This document shows, one piece after another, positions 20,662-28,506 of a stretch of DNA of 64,000 bases. The stretch comes from Variovorax sp. IB41 (GTDB taxonomy: Bacteria; Pseudomonadota; Gammaproteobacteria; Burkholderiales; Burkholderiaceae_C): contig NZ_JAEFCB010000004.1 in the NCBI RefSeq assembly GCF_016405905.1, positions 233,710 to 297,709 of the forward strand. The letters run 5' to 3'. The notes under the pieces were generated by a model that was given only the letters and a program-made list of their open reading frames with translations, had not been told where the DNA came from and made no database searches. Within the stretch, counting starts at the first letter, position 1; every line of letters begins with the position of its first letter. The position numbers and the translations under genes were made by a program.

Positions 20662-20907
20662 TTGAACAACGACAACGACCTGCCGCCCCTGATCGAAACG
20701 CCGCCAGGCCGCTACCGCCACTACAAGGGCGGCGAGTACGACGTCCTGGGCACCGTGCGCCACAGCGAGACCCTGGAGCCCATGACGCTGTACCGCGCGC
20801 TTTATGGGGCCCACGGCCTCTGGGTCCGCCCCGCCGCGATGTTCGGCGAAACGATCGAGATCGACGGCCAGATGCAGCGCAGGTTCACGCCGATCCAGCC
20901 CGGCTGA
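20662..20907 (+). CDS. Small DUF1653-type protein
   Basis: 81-aa protein with the DUF1653 pattern GRYRHYKGGEYDVLG, followed by HSETLEPMTLYRALYG and WVRPAAMFGE. The start is most likely TTG at 20662, preceded by AAAGAAAGAAG; no ATG precedes the domain. It is divergent from the M48 protease, 51 bp away. Function is unknown; such proteins are small, soluble and widespread. The long open frame upstream is antisense to the protease and is not real. Confidence 0.7.
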   Translation: MNNDNDLPPLIETPPGRYRHYKGGEYDVLGTVRHSETLEPMTLYRALYGAHGLWVRPAAMFGETIEIDGQMQRRFTPIQPG

Positions 20908-20918
20908 GGGGCCCCGGG

Positions 20919-21248
20919 TCAACCGCAGCGAACGTCGGTCACGCGGTTGCGCGCATCGACATCCAGGTTGAGCCGGCCGCCGTTGAGTTCCATCGTGACG
21001 GCCTCGCCCGGCTTCAGCACACGGACGATTCCTGCGCCGGCCCGGACCCGGGCCGCGGCTTCCAGCTGCGGCGTCAGAGGCTGGCCGACCGCGAACCTGG
21101 CGCCATCGGCATTGCATTGGTAGACGGGCTCCGCCCGCGCGGCGGGAGCCTGGGCGGGTGCGGATGCCGGTGACGACGACGCTGCGCAGCCGGCCAGAAG
21201 GGCGGCGCCGGCAATGGCGACCAGCAGCGTTGGGGTTTTCTTCCTCAC
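20919..21248 (-). CDS. Lipoprotein with peptidase-inhibitor I78-like domain
   Basis: 109 aa read from a GTG at 21248, supported by GGAG six bases upstream; a longer start exists but would spoil the signal peptide. The lipobox LAGC puts the lipidated cysteine at position 21. An Ala/Pro-rich linker leads to a roughly 60-residue domain CNADGARFAVGQPLTPQL ... GEAVTMELNGGRLN, which matches the I78 family. It is probably anchored in the outer membrane and could inhibit proteases; the true role is unknown. It is convergent with the DUF1653 gene. Confidence 0.72.
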   Translation of the reverse strand: MRKKTPTLLVAIAGAALLAGCAASSSPASAPAQAPAARAEPVYQCNADGARFAVGQPLTPQLEAAARVRAGAGIVRVLKPGEAVTMELNGGRLNLDVDARNRVTDVRCG

Positions 21249-21277
21249 TTCGAGCTCCCGAAAACCCGTCAATATAA

Positions 21278-21880
21278 TCAAAATTTACGAATGTGACGTG
21301 ATGTATCTGCCAGCCATCCGGCAATGGCGCGTGGATACAACTGATGTTCCTGCGCCAGCACCCTGCCCGCCAGAGTAGCCGCGGTGTCGTCGGGCAGCAC
21401 GGGCACTACGGCTTGGGCAAGGATCGGCCCGTGGTCGAGTTCGGTGGTGACCTGGTGTACGGTCACGCCGGCCACCTTGCAGCCGGCGTCGATGGCGCGC
21501 TGGTGGGTGTTCAGCCCCGGAAAGGCCGGCAGCAGCGAGGGATGGATGTTCACCAGCCGCCCCGCATAGCGCTCGACGAAGCCGGGCGTCAGGATGCGCA
21601 TGAACCCCGCCAGCACCACCAGATCGGGCGAATGCGCGTCGACGACCTTCGCCAGCGCCTCGTCGAAAGCCTCGCGCGTCGGAAATTCCTTGTGCGGAAC
21701 GATTTCGGTGGCAATGCCATGAGCGGCGGCGAGCGCCAGTCCGCCGGCTTCCGCCTTGTTGCTCACGACCGCGGCGATGCGCGCGCCGAAGCGCTCGGCC
21801 CAGCGGTCGCGCTCGGTGGCACGCACGATGGCCGCCATGTTGGAGCCGCCGCCGGAAATCAGGATCACGATGTTCTTCAT
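21278..21880 (-). CDS. purN: Phosphoribosylglycinamide formyltransferase
   Basis: 200-aa enzyme of purine synthesis that transfers formyl from 10-formyl-THF to GAR. The GAR phosphate loop is ISGGGSNMAAIV, and the catalytic Asn, His and Asp are in NIHPSLLPAFPG and TTELDHGPI. The ATG at 21880 fits the family length. It stands 30 bp upstream of the lipoprotein gene on the same strand and is divergent from the acyl-CoA dehydrogenase operon. Confidence 0.96.
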   Translation of the reverse strand: MKNIVILISGGGSNMAAIVRATERDRWAERFGARIAAVVSNKAEAGGLALAAAHGIATEIVPHKEFPTREAFDEALAKVVDAHSPDLVVLAGFMRILTPGFVERYAGRLVNIHPSLLPAFPGLNTHQRAIDAGCKVAGVTVHQVTTELDHGPILAQAVVPVLPDDTAATLAGRVLAQEHQLYPRAIAGWLADTSRHIRKF

Positions 21881-22009
21881 GGGAGGGCGGGATTATCCGT
21901 GCCACGCTTGTCGCCGCGCGGACACCGATTCACAGCACGACCGTGCTAAAACTCGACGTTCCGGAGACACACCGCGTCTGCGGTGACCGATCAACACAGC
22001 GAGGCACGC

Positions 22010-23203
22010 ATGGATTTGAGCTTCACGCCCGAAGAACAGAAGTTCCGCGAAGAGATTCGCGCATGGGTCAAGGAAAACCTCCCCAAAGAGATTTCGCACA
22101 AGGTGCACAACGCGCTCGAACTCACGCGCGACGATCTGCAGAACTGGGCCAAGATCCTCGGCAAGAAGGGCTGGCTGGGCTACGGATGGCCCACCGAATT
22201 CGGCGGCCCCGGCTGGACCGCCATCCAGCGCCACCTCTTCGAGGAAGAAACCGCCCTCGCCGGCGCGCCCCGCATCATTCCGTTCGGCCCCGTGATGGTC
22301 GCCCCGGTGATCATGGCCTTCGGCAACGCCGAGCAGCAAAAGCGCTTCCTCCCCGGCATCGCGAGCGGCGAAGTCTGGTGGAGCCAGGGCTACAGCGAAC
22401 CGGGCTCGGGCTCCGACCTGGCTTCCGTGAAGACCAAGGCCCAACGCGTCACGGACGGCAAGGGCGATAAATACATCGTCAACGGCCAGAAGACCTGGAC
22501 CACGCTCGGCCAGTACGGCGACTGGATGTTCAACCTCGTGCGCACCAGCAACGAAGGCAAGCCGCAGACCGGCATCAGCTTCCTCCTGCTCGACATGAAG
22601 TCGCCCGGCGTCACCGTGCGCCCGATCAAGCTGCTGGACGGCGGCCATGAAGTCAACGAAGTGTTCTTCGACAACGTCGAGGTGCCCGCCGAGAACCTGA
22701 TCGGCGAGGAGAACAAGGGCTGGACCTACGCCAAGCACCTGCTCTCGCACGAGCGCACCAACATCGCCGACGTGAACCGCGCCAAGCGCGAACTCGAACG
22801 CCTCAAGCGCATCGCCAAGAGCGAAGGCGTCTATGAAGACCAGCGCTTCCGCGACGAGATCGCCAAGCTCGAAGTGGACATCGTCGCGCTCGAGATGATG
22901 GTGCTGCGCGTGCTGTCGGCCGCCACCTCGGGCAAGAACTCGCTGGATGTCGCGGGCCTCCTGAAGATCCGCGGCAGCGAGATCCAGCAGCGCTACAGCG
23001 AACTGATGATGCTGGCCGGTGGCCCGTACGCGCTGCCGCTCATCCGCGAAGCGATGGAAGCCGGCTGGCAAGGCAACTTCCCCGGCGGCAACCCGGCGAT
23101 CGCGCCGCTGTCGTCGACCTTCTTCAACATGCGCAAGACCACGATCTACGGTGGCAGCAATGAAGTGCAACGCAACATCGTCGCGCAGACGGTCCTGGGC
23201 TGA
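22010..23203 (+). CDS. Acyl-CoA dehydrogenase (PimC-like large subunit)
   Basis: 397-aa FAD enzyme of beta-oxidation. The start MDLSFTPEEQKFREEIR with GAGG before the ATG at 22010 is preferred to an upstream GTG. Motifs YSEPGSGSDLAS and the C-terminal TIYGGSNEVQRNIVAQ are standard. The sequence resembles PimC of pimeloyl-CoA degradation, and the next gene resembles PimD, so the pair may form a heteromeric dehydrogenase for dicarboxylyl- or branched acyl-CoA. The substrate is inferred only from family resemblance. Confidence 0.87.
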   Translation: MDLSFTPEEQKFREEIRAWVKENLPKEISHKVHNALELTRDDLQNWAKILGKKGWLGYGWPTEFGGPGWTAIQRHLFEEETALAGAPRIIPFGPVMVAPVIMAFGNAEQQKRFLPGIASGEVWWSQGYSEPGSGSDLASVKTKAQRVTDGKGDKYIVNGQKTWTTLGQYGDWMFNLVRTSNEGKPQTGISFLLLDMKSPGVTVRPIKLLDGGHEVNEVFFDNVEVPAENLIGEENKGWTYAKHLLSHERTNIADVNRAKRELERLKRIAKSEGVYEDQRFRDEIAKLEVDIVALEMMVLRVLSAATSGKNSLDVAGLLKIRGSEIQQRYSELMMLAGGPYALPLIREAMEAGWQGNFPGGNPAIAPLSSTFFNMRKTTIYGGSNEVQRNIVAQTVLG

Positions 23204-23231
23204 GCCCTTCGACCAAGCTCAGGACGAACGG
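23204..23231 (+). repeat. REP-like half-unit between the two dehydrogenase genes
   Basis: GCCCTTCGACCAAGCTCAGG... starts at the first base after the acd stop and ends just before the next ribosome-binding site. It matches, with three changes, the left arm of the palindromic unit at 28405-28486. Only one arm is present here, inside an operon. Confidence 0.65.
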
Positions 23232-23239
23232 AGATAAAT

Positions 23240-24355
23240 ATGGATTTCAATTTCACCGACGACCAGGAACAGCTGCGCGACGCCGTCCGCAAATGGGTCG
23301 ACAAGGGCTATGACTTCGAGCGCCGCCGCGGCATCGAGGCCAAGGGCGGCTTCTCGCGCGAGGCGTGGGACGAACTGGCCGAGCTGGGCCTGGGCGGCCT
23401 CTACATCGCCGAAGACGACGGTGGCCTGGGCATGGGCCCGGTGGCCGGCATGGTCGTGATGGAAGAACTGGGCCGCGGCATCGTGCTGGAGCCCTTCGCG
23501 CAGACGCTGATCGCCGGCGCCGTGCTCGGCGGCTACGCCGACGCCAGCACCAAGGACAACTGGCTGCCGCGCATCGCCGGCGGCCAGGCCATCGTGGTGC
23601 TGGCCTACCAGGAGCGCAAGGCCCGCTACCGCCTGGACGTGTGCGACGCCCATGCCGCCAAGGCCGGCGACGGCTGGTCGCTGACCGGCGCCAAGAGCGT
23701 GGTGCCCGTGGGCGACGAAGCCGATGCGTACCTCGTTCCGGCCAAGGTGGACGGCAAGATCGCCCTCTTCCTGGTCGAGCGCAGCGCCAGCGGCGTCGAG
23801 GCCCGCGGCTACGGCACGCAGGACGGCGGCCGCGCGGCCGAGGTGGTGTTCGACAAGGCCGACGCCACGCTGGTCACGGCCGATGGCCTGGCCGCGCTGG
23901 AATACGCGGTCGATGTCGGCATTGCCGCCACCTGCGCCGAAGCGGTCGGCGTGATGGACAAGACCGTCGCCCTCACCGTCGAATACATGAACCAGCGCAA
24001 GCAGTTCGGCGTGACCATCTCCACCTTCCAGGCGCTGCGCCATCGCGTCGCCGACATGAAGATGCAGCTGGAACTCGCGCGCTCGATGAGCTACTACGCG
24101 ACGCTCAAGCTCAACGCCCCAGCCGAGGAACGGCGCCAGGCGCTGGCGCGCGCCAAGTACCAGCTGGGCACGTCGATGCGCTACGTGGCCGCGAACTCGG
24201 TGCAGCTGCACGGCGGCATCGGGGTGACGGACGAGTACATCGGCAGCCACTATTTCCGCAAGCTCACGCAGCTGGAGATGACCTTCGGCGACACGCTGCA
24301 TCACTTGAGCGAAGTCTCCGCCCGGATGCAGGACACGGCCGGCGTTTTTGCCTGA
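23240..24355 (+). CDS. Acyl-CoA dehydrogenase (PimD-like small subunit)
   Basis: 371-aa acyl-CoA dehydrogenase-fold protein beginning MDFNFTDDQEQLRDAVRKW. The middle region is divergent compared with canonical enzymes: the usual GSD signature loop is replaced by VLAYQERKARYRLD. The C-terminal LHGGIGVTDEYIGSHYFRK is clear. Such PimD-like partners are often paired with a PimC-like subunit, as here, 36 bp downstream with a REP-like half-unit in the gap. Probably a heteromer; whether this chain binds FAD productively is uncertain. Confidence 0.84.
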   Translation: MDFNFTDDQEQLRDAVRKWVDKGYDFERRRGIEAKGGFSREAWDELAELGLGGLYIAEDDGGLGMGPVAGMVVMEELGRGIVLEPFAQTLIAGAVLGGYADASTKDNWLPRIAGGQAIVVLAYQERKARYRLDVCDAHAAKAGDGWSLTGAKSVVPVGDEADAYLVPAKVDGKIALFLVERSASGVEARGYGTQDGGRAAEVVFDKADATLVTADGLAALEYAVDVGIAATCAEAVGVMDKTVALTVEYMNQRKQFGVTISTFQALRHRVADMKMQLELARSMSYYATLKLNAPAEERRQALARAKYQLGTSMRYVAANSVQLHGGIGVTDEYIGSHYFRKLTQLEMTFGDTLHHLSEVSARMQDTAGVFA

Positions 24356-24377
24356 GAGCCGTTTTCCCATAGCATCC

Positions 24378-24411
24378 AACGCCCGCCCGCCTTGCGCCGG
24401 CGGGCGTTTTC
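24378..24411 (+). terminator. Terminator after the dehydrogenase pair
   Basis: AACGCCCGCC and GGCGGGCGTT are perfect 10-bp arms around an 11-nt loop, followed by TTTTC. It separates the dehydrogenases from the hydrolase gene. Confidence 0.85.
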
Positions 24412-24436
24412 ACTTGGACTCCGCCAGGAACGAAAC

Positions 24437-25801
24437 ATGCACTCCCGCCGCACCATCCTCGCACTGCCCCTCGCCCTGGGGCTCGCATCGACCGCCATGC
24501 TGACCGCCTGCGCCACGGCGCCAACGCCTTCGTACACCGAGCGCCCGCCGATCGTCTTCATGCACGGCAACGGCGATTCGGCGGCGTTGTGGCAGACCAC
24601 CATCTGGCGCTTCGAGTCGAACGGCTGGCCGCGCGACCGGCTCTTTGCGGTCGACCAGCCGAACCCGGTCGCCCGCGACGATGACGCGGTTGCTCAAACC
24701 GGTCGCAGCTCGACCACCGATTCGGCCGTCTTCCTGAAGGCCGAGGTCGACAAGGTGCTCAAGGCCACGGGCGCGAGCAAGGTGGTGCTGATCGGCAACT
24801 CGCGCGGCGGCAACACGATCCGCAACTACGTGCAGAACGGCGGCGGCGCGGCCGTGGTGAGCCATGTGGTGCTGGGCGGCAACCCGGCGCACGGCATCTG
24901 GGCGGTGAAGGGCTTCCGCGAGAACAACGAGTTCTCGGGCCTCTCGGGCTTCATGCAGCAGCTCAATGCGCCCAAGGGCGCGAACGGCGACGAGGTCACG
25001 CCCGGCGTGAAGTGGCTCACGCTGCGCTCGGACAACAACGACAAGTACGCGCAGCCCGACGGCGTCTGGATCGGCGTGCCCGGCAAGCCGACGAACATCG
25101 GTTTCGACGGGCCGGCGCTCAAGGGCGCGACGAATGTCGTGCTGCCGCGCGCAGATCACCGCGAGACCTCGTTCTCGCCCGCCGCATTCGCGGCCACGTG
25201 GCAGTTCCTGACCGGCGAGGCGCCGCGCACCACAGCGGTCGTGGCCGAGCCGAACGTCGTGCTCAACGGCCGCGCGATCGGCGCGGAAAACCTCTCGCTG
25301 AACGGCGGGCAGCTGCGCATCTACGCCGTCGATCCGGCCACGGGCGTGCGTCAGGGCGACGCGGTGCACAGCAAGAACATTGGCGCCGACGGCCGCTGGG
25401 GCCCGTTCAGTGCCGGCAGTGGTACGGCCTACGAGTTCGTGCTGAGCGCGGCCGGCTACGGCACCACGCACATCTACCGCAGCCCCTTCCCGCGCAGCAG
25501 CGGCGTCGTGAACCTGCGGCCCGAGCGCCTCACGCCGGCCGATGGCAGCGCCAACGTGGTCGTGGTCTTCACGCGGCCGCGCGGGTATTTCGACGCGGAG
25601 CGCGACACGATGCGCTTCGACGGGCAAAGCCTGCCGGCCGGCGTGCCGCCCAAGGGCTCGGGCGTGTCGAGCTCAAGGTTGCGCATCGCGGCGAGCGAAC
25701 AGCAGCGCGCGGTCACCGGCGAGTTCAACGGCGAACGCCTCACCGGCCTGACATGGCCCGCGGTGAAGGAGCATGTGACCGTGCTCGAACTGACCTATTG
25801 A
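24437..25801 (+). CDS. Lipoprotein alpha/beta hydrolase, lipase-like, two domains
   Basis: 454 aa. The ATG at 24437 follows AGGA. The leader contains a twin-arginine (HSRRT) and a lipobox LTAC with Cys25, so export is likely via Sec or Tat with lipid attachment. The hydrolase domain has the oxyanion segment FMHGNGDSAALW and nucleophile elbow GNSRGG (Ser122); a later ADHRE may supply the His. Residues about 270-454 form a beta-rich accessory domain that could bind a polymer or lipid. Candidate substrates are esters or polyhydroxyalkanoates. It lies upstream of a hydratase gene with an 11-bp gap. Confidence 0.75.
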   Translation: MHSRRTILALPLALGLASTAMLTACATAPTPSYTERPPIVFMHGNGDSAALWQTTIWRFESNGWPRDRLFAVDQPNPVARDDDAVAQTGRSSTTDSAVFLKAEVDKVLKATGASKVVLIGNSRGGNTIRNYVQNGGGAAVVSHVVLGGNPAHGIWAVKGFRENNEFSGLSGFMQQLNAPKGANGDEVTPGVKWLTLRSDNNDKYAQPDGVWIGVPGKPTNIGFDGPALKGATNVVLPRADHRETSFSPAAFAATWQFLTGEAPRTTAVVAEPNVVLNGRAIGAENLSLNGGQLRIYAVDPATGVRQGDAVHSKNIGADGRWGPFSAGSGTAYEFVLSAAGYGTTHIYRSPFPRSSGVVNLRPERLTPADGSANVVVVFTRPRGYFDAERDTMRFDGQSLPAGVPPKGSGVSSSRLRIAASEQQRAVTGEFNGERLTGLTWPAVKEHVTVLELTY

Positions 25802-25812
25802 GGATCACCGAG

Positions 25813-26601
25813 ATGAACGACACGGCCTCCCCTTTCGTGCTCGCGGCGCGCGATGCGCGCGGCGTGGTCACGCTGACGCTGAACCGTCCGGCGTCCTTCA
25901 ACGCCCTCTCCGAAGGCATGCTCGGCGCGCTGGAAAAGGCGTTGGGCGACGTCGCAGCCGACGAGACCATGCGCGCAGTCGTCATCGCAGCCGAAGGCAA
26001 GGCCTTCTGCGCGGGACATGACCTGAAGGAAATGCGCGCCGAGCCGTCGCTCGGCTACTACCAGCAGCTCTTCGAGCGTTGCGGCGCGATGATGCTGTCG
26101 ATCCAGCGGCTGCCCGTGCCGGTGATCGCGCGGGTGCACGGCATCGCCACCGCGGCCGGCTGCCAGCTGGTCGCGGTGTGCGACCTGGCCGTGGCGTCGA
26201 GCGATGCGCGCTTTGCCGTCAGCGGCGTCAACGTGGGGCTGTTCTGTGCCACGCCGAGCGTCACGCTGTCGCGCAACCTCGGCCGCAAGGAAGCGTTCGA
26301 GATGCTGGTGACCGGTGAATTCATCAGCGCGCAGGAAGCGCGGGAGAAGGGGCTGGTCAACCGGGTGGCGACACCGGCTGAACTCGATGCGGCCGTCGAA
26401 GCGCTGGTCGCCAGCATCGTCGCCAAGCCCCGCAAGGCGCTGGCGCTGGGCAAGGCCCTGTTCTACCGCCAGCTGGAGACCGGCATCGAAGCGGCGCTGG
26501 CCGACGCCAGCCAGACCATGGCCTGCAACATGATGGACGCGAGCGCGCTCGAAGGCGTGCAGGCGTTCATCGAAAAGCGCCCGCCGGACTGGAAACGCTG
26601 A
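25813..26601 (+). CDS. Enoyl-CoA hydratase/isomerase family, ECHDC3-like
   Basis: 262-aa crotonase-fold protein. The oxyanion-hole segments AFCAGHDLKEM and GIATAAGCQLVAVCD are intact. The usual catalytic Glu loop is replaced by NVGLFCATPSVTLSR, which recalls ECHDC3-type proteins rather than active hydratases. It may therefore be a hydrolase or a non-hydratase crotonase. TGAGG at the hydrolase stop provides the ribosome-binding site, so the two genes are probably co-translated. Confidence 0.83.
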   Translation: MNDTASPFVLAARDARGVVTLTLNRPASFNALSEGMLGALEKALGDVAADETMRAVVIAAEGKAFCAGHDLKEMRAEPSLGYYQQLFERCGAMMLSIQRLPVPVIARVHGIATAAGCQLVAVCDLAVASSDARFAVSGVNVGLFCATPSVTLSRNLGRKEAFEMLVTGEFISAQEAREKGLVNRVATPAELDAAVEALVASIVAKPRKALALGKALFYRQLETGIEAALADASQTMACNMMDASALEGVQAFIEKRPPDWKR

Positions 26602-26605
26602 AAGG

Positions 26606-27166
26606 CTAGGTGTCGTGCAGCCGCGAGCTTTGCGGCAGGTGCGCCATCAGGAATTCCATCTGGTCCGCCAGGATGCGGCGGTTTCGCAGAATGAAGTCTT
26701 CCCAGAGGCTGGGCACGTAGGGCGCGTACAGCAGCGGCATGTTCGCCTGCTCGGGCGTGCGGCTGCTCTTGCGGTGGTTGCACGGCTTGCAGGCCGTGAC
26801 CACGTTCATCCAGGTGTCGATGCCCTTCTGGGCGAAGGGAATGATGTGCTCGCGCGTGAGCTCGTCTTCGTGGAAATGGCCGCCGCAGTAGGCGCAGACA
26901 TTGCGGTCCCGCGAGAACAGCTTGCTGTTGGTCAGGCCCGGACGCTGGGTGAAGGGATTGATGCGCGGCACGCCCTTGGTGCCGATGATGCTGTTGATCG
27001 CGATCTGCGACTGCTCGCCCGTGACGGCGTTGTGGCCCCCGCGAAACACCGCCACCTGCGCGCCCACTTCCCAGCGAACTTCGTCCGCCGCGTAGTGGAT
27101 CACCGCCTGTTCGAGCGATATCCATGACTGGGGCAGCCCTTGGGCCGACAGCTTCAAGACCTTCAC
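26606..27166 (-). CDS. HNH endonuclease
   Basis: 186-aa HNH-family nuclease. The zinc/HNH core runs CAYCGGHFHEDELTREHIIP ... CKPCNHRK, with two CxxC pairs that would bind structural zinc and the catalytic H-N-H residues between them. The GTG at 27166 is preceded by AGGAGG at 5-nt spacing, a very strong signal, so the longer open frame upstream is rejected. It is not next to any toxin, prophage or restriction gene, so its role is unknown; it resembles common chromosomal HNH proteins of Burkholderiales. Confidence 0.85.
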   Translation of the reverse strand: MKVLKLSAQGLPQSWISLEQAVIHYAADEVRWEVGAQVAVFRGGHNAVTGEQSQIAINSIIGTKGVPRINPFTQRPGLTNSKLFSRDRNVCAYCGGHFHEDELTREHIIPFAQKGIDTWMNVVTACKPCNHRKSSRTPEQANMPLLYAPYVPSLWEDFILRNRRILADQMEFLMAHLPQSSRLHDT

Positions 27167-27333
27167 ACACGCCTCCTCAAGAAAGTGAGAGAACACGGAA
27201 AGACCAGGGACACGGAGCGCATCGGAGACCCACGCCAGGCGACGCACTGCGTCACAATATACCGGCTTTGTGACAAAACGGCCTGATTCGCCCATTCGAC
27301 GGGCGCAAGGCGCTATCAAAAAGATACTCACCG

Positions 27334-28383
27334 ATGCAGGTTTTTCGCGGCTTCCGGCACCCGGGCGTGGCTCCGGCCTGCGCCCTCACCATTGGAAATT
27401 TCGACGGTGTGCACCGTGGCCACCAGGCCATGCTTGCGCTGCTGCAGACCGAGGCCCGCCAGCGCGGGCTGCCCAGCTGCGTGCTGACCTTCGAGCCGCA
27501 CCCGCGCGACTATTTCGCCGCGCTCACCAAGAAACCCGACCTCGCGCCGGCCCGCATCGGCACCCTGCGCGACAAGCTGAGCGAGCTCGCGGCCTGCGGC
27601 GTGGCGCAGACCATCGTGCTGCCGTTCGACGGCCGGCTGGCCTCCCAATCGCCCGAGGAATTCATCCAGAACGTGCTGGTCGACGGCCTGGGCGCGCGCT
27701 ACGTGCTGGTGGGCGACGACTTCCGCTTCGGCGCCAAGCGGGCCGGCGACTACGCCATGCTGGACGCGGCCGGCGACGCGCGCGGCTTCGACGTGGCGCG
27801 CATGAACAGCTACGAGGTGCACGGCCTGCGCGTCTCGAGTTCGGCGGTGCGCGAGGCGCTGGCAGAAGGCCGCATGGCCGATGCGCAAACGCTGCTCGGC
27901 CGGCCCTACGCGATTTCGGGCCACGTGGTCCACGGCCGCAAGCTCGGCCGCGCGCTGGGCGCCTCGGCGCCGGGCAAGGACGACGGCTTTCGCACCCTCA
28001 ACCTGCGCTTCAAGCACTGGAAGCCGGCCGCCAGCGGCATCTTCGCGGTGCTGGTGCATGGCCTGGCCGACAAGCCCTTGCCGGGCGTGGCCAACCTGGG
28101 CGTGCGCCCCTCGCTGGACGCCAACGACGTCAATGCCGGCCGGGTGCTGCTGGAGACGCACTGCCTGGAGTGGCCCTCGCATCTGGGGTCCGAAGGGGCC
28201 TACGGTAAAATCGTCCGCGTGGAACTCCTGCACAAACTGCACGACGAATTGCGCTACACCAGCCTCGAGGCCCTCACTGCGGGCATCGCCAAGGATGGGC
28301 GCGACGCACGCGCGTTCTTTGCATCGACCCACGCCCAACACCACGCGGAAGTCCACCGCCAGACCACGCGCGACCGAATTTAG
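27334..28383 (+). CDS. ribF: Bifunctional riboflavin kinase/FMN adenylyltransferase
   Basis: 349-aa enzyme that makes FMN and then FAD. The N-terminal nucleotidyltransferase domain has the GNFDGVHRGHQ motif and the VGDDFRFGAKRAGD segment with SSSAVREAL. The C-terminal flavokinase domain has GRKLGRALGAS, ANLGVRPSL and VELLHKLHDELRY. It precedes ileS-lspA, a conserved proteobacterial order. The start MQVFRGF is at the usual position. Confidence 0.97.
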   Translation: MQVFRGFRHPGVAPACALTIGNFDGVHRGHQAMLALLQTEARQRGLPSCVLTFEPHPRDYFAALTKKPDLAPARIGTLRDKLSELAACGVAQTIVLPFDGRLASQSPEEFIQNVLVDGLGARYVLVGDDFRFGAKRAGDYAMLDAAGDARGFDVARMNSYEVHGLRVSSSAVREALAEGRMADAQTLLGRPYAISGHVVHGRKLGRALGASAPGKDDGFRTLNLRFKHWKPAASGIFAVLVHGLADKPLPGVANLGVRPSLDANDVNAGRVLLETHCLEWPSHLGSEGAYGKIVRVELLHKLHDELRYTSLEALTAGIAKDGRDARAFFASTHAQHHAEVHRQTTRDRI

Positions 28384-28404
28384 CCCTGCACGCCCCGTGC
28401 TGCC

Positions 28405-28486
28405 GCCCTTCGACAAGCTCAGGGCGAACGGCTATATCTTCCGCACCGACCGCTCAATGCAGTTCGGGCTGAGCCTGTCGAAGCCC
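28405..28486. repeat. Palindromic REP-like extragenic unit
   Basis: CTTCGACAAGCTCAGGGCGA (left, from 28409) and TTCGGGCTGAGCCTGTCGAA (right, from 28463) are imperfect inverted arms enclosing about 35 nt. The unit fills the 123-bp gap between ribF and ileS. A one-arm relative lies at 23204-23231. Similar TTCGACAAGCTCAGG strings are, from memory, dispersed in many proteobacterial genomes. The hairpin could protect or attenuate the ribF-ileS transcript. Confidence 0.75.
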
Positions 28487-28506
28487 CTCTGTTTCGCACT
28501 CCCAAC

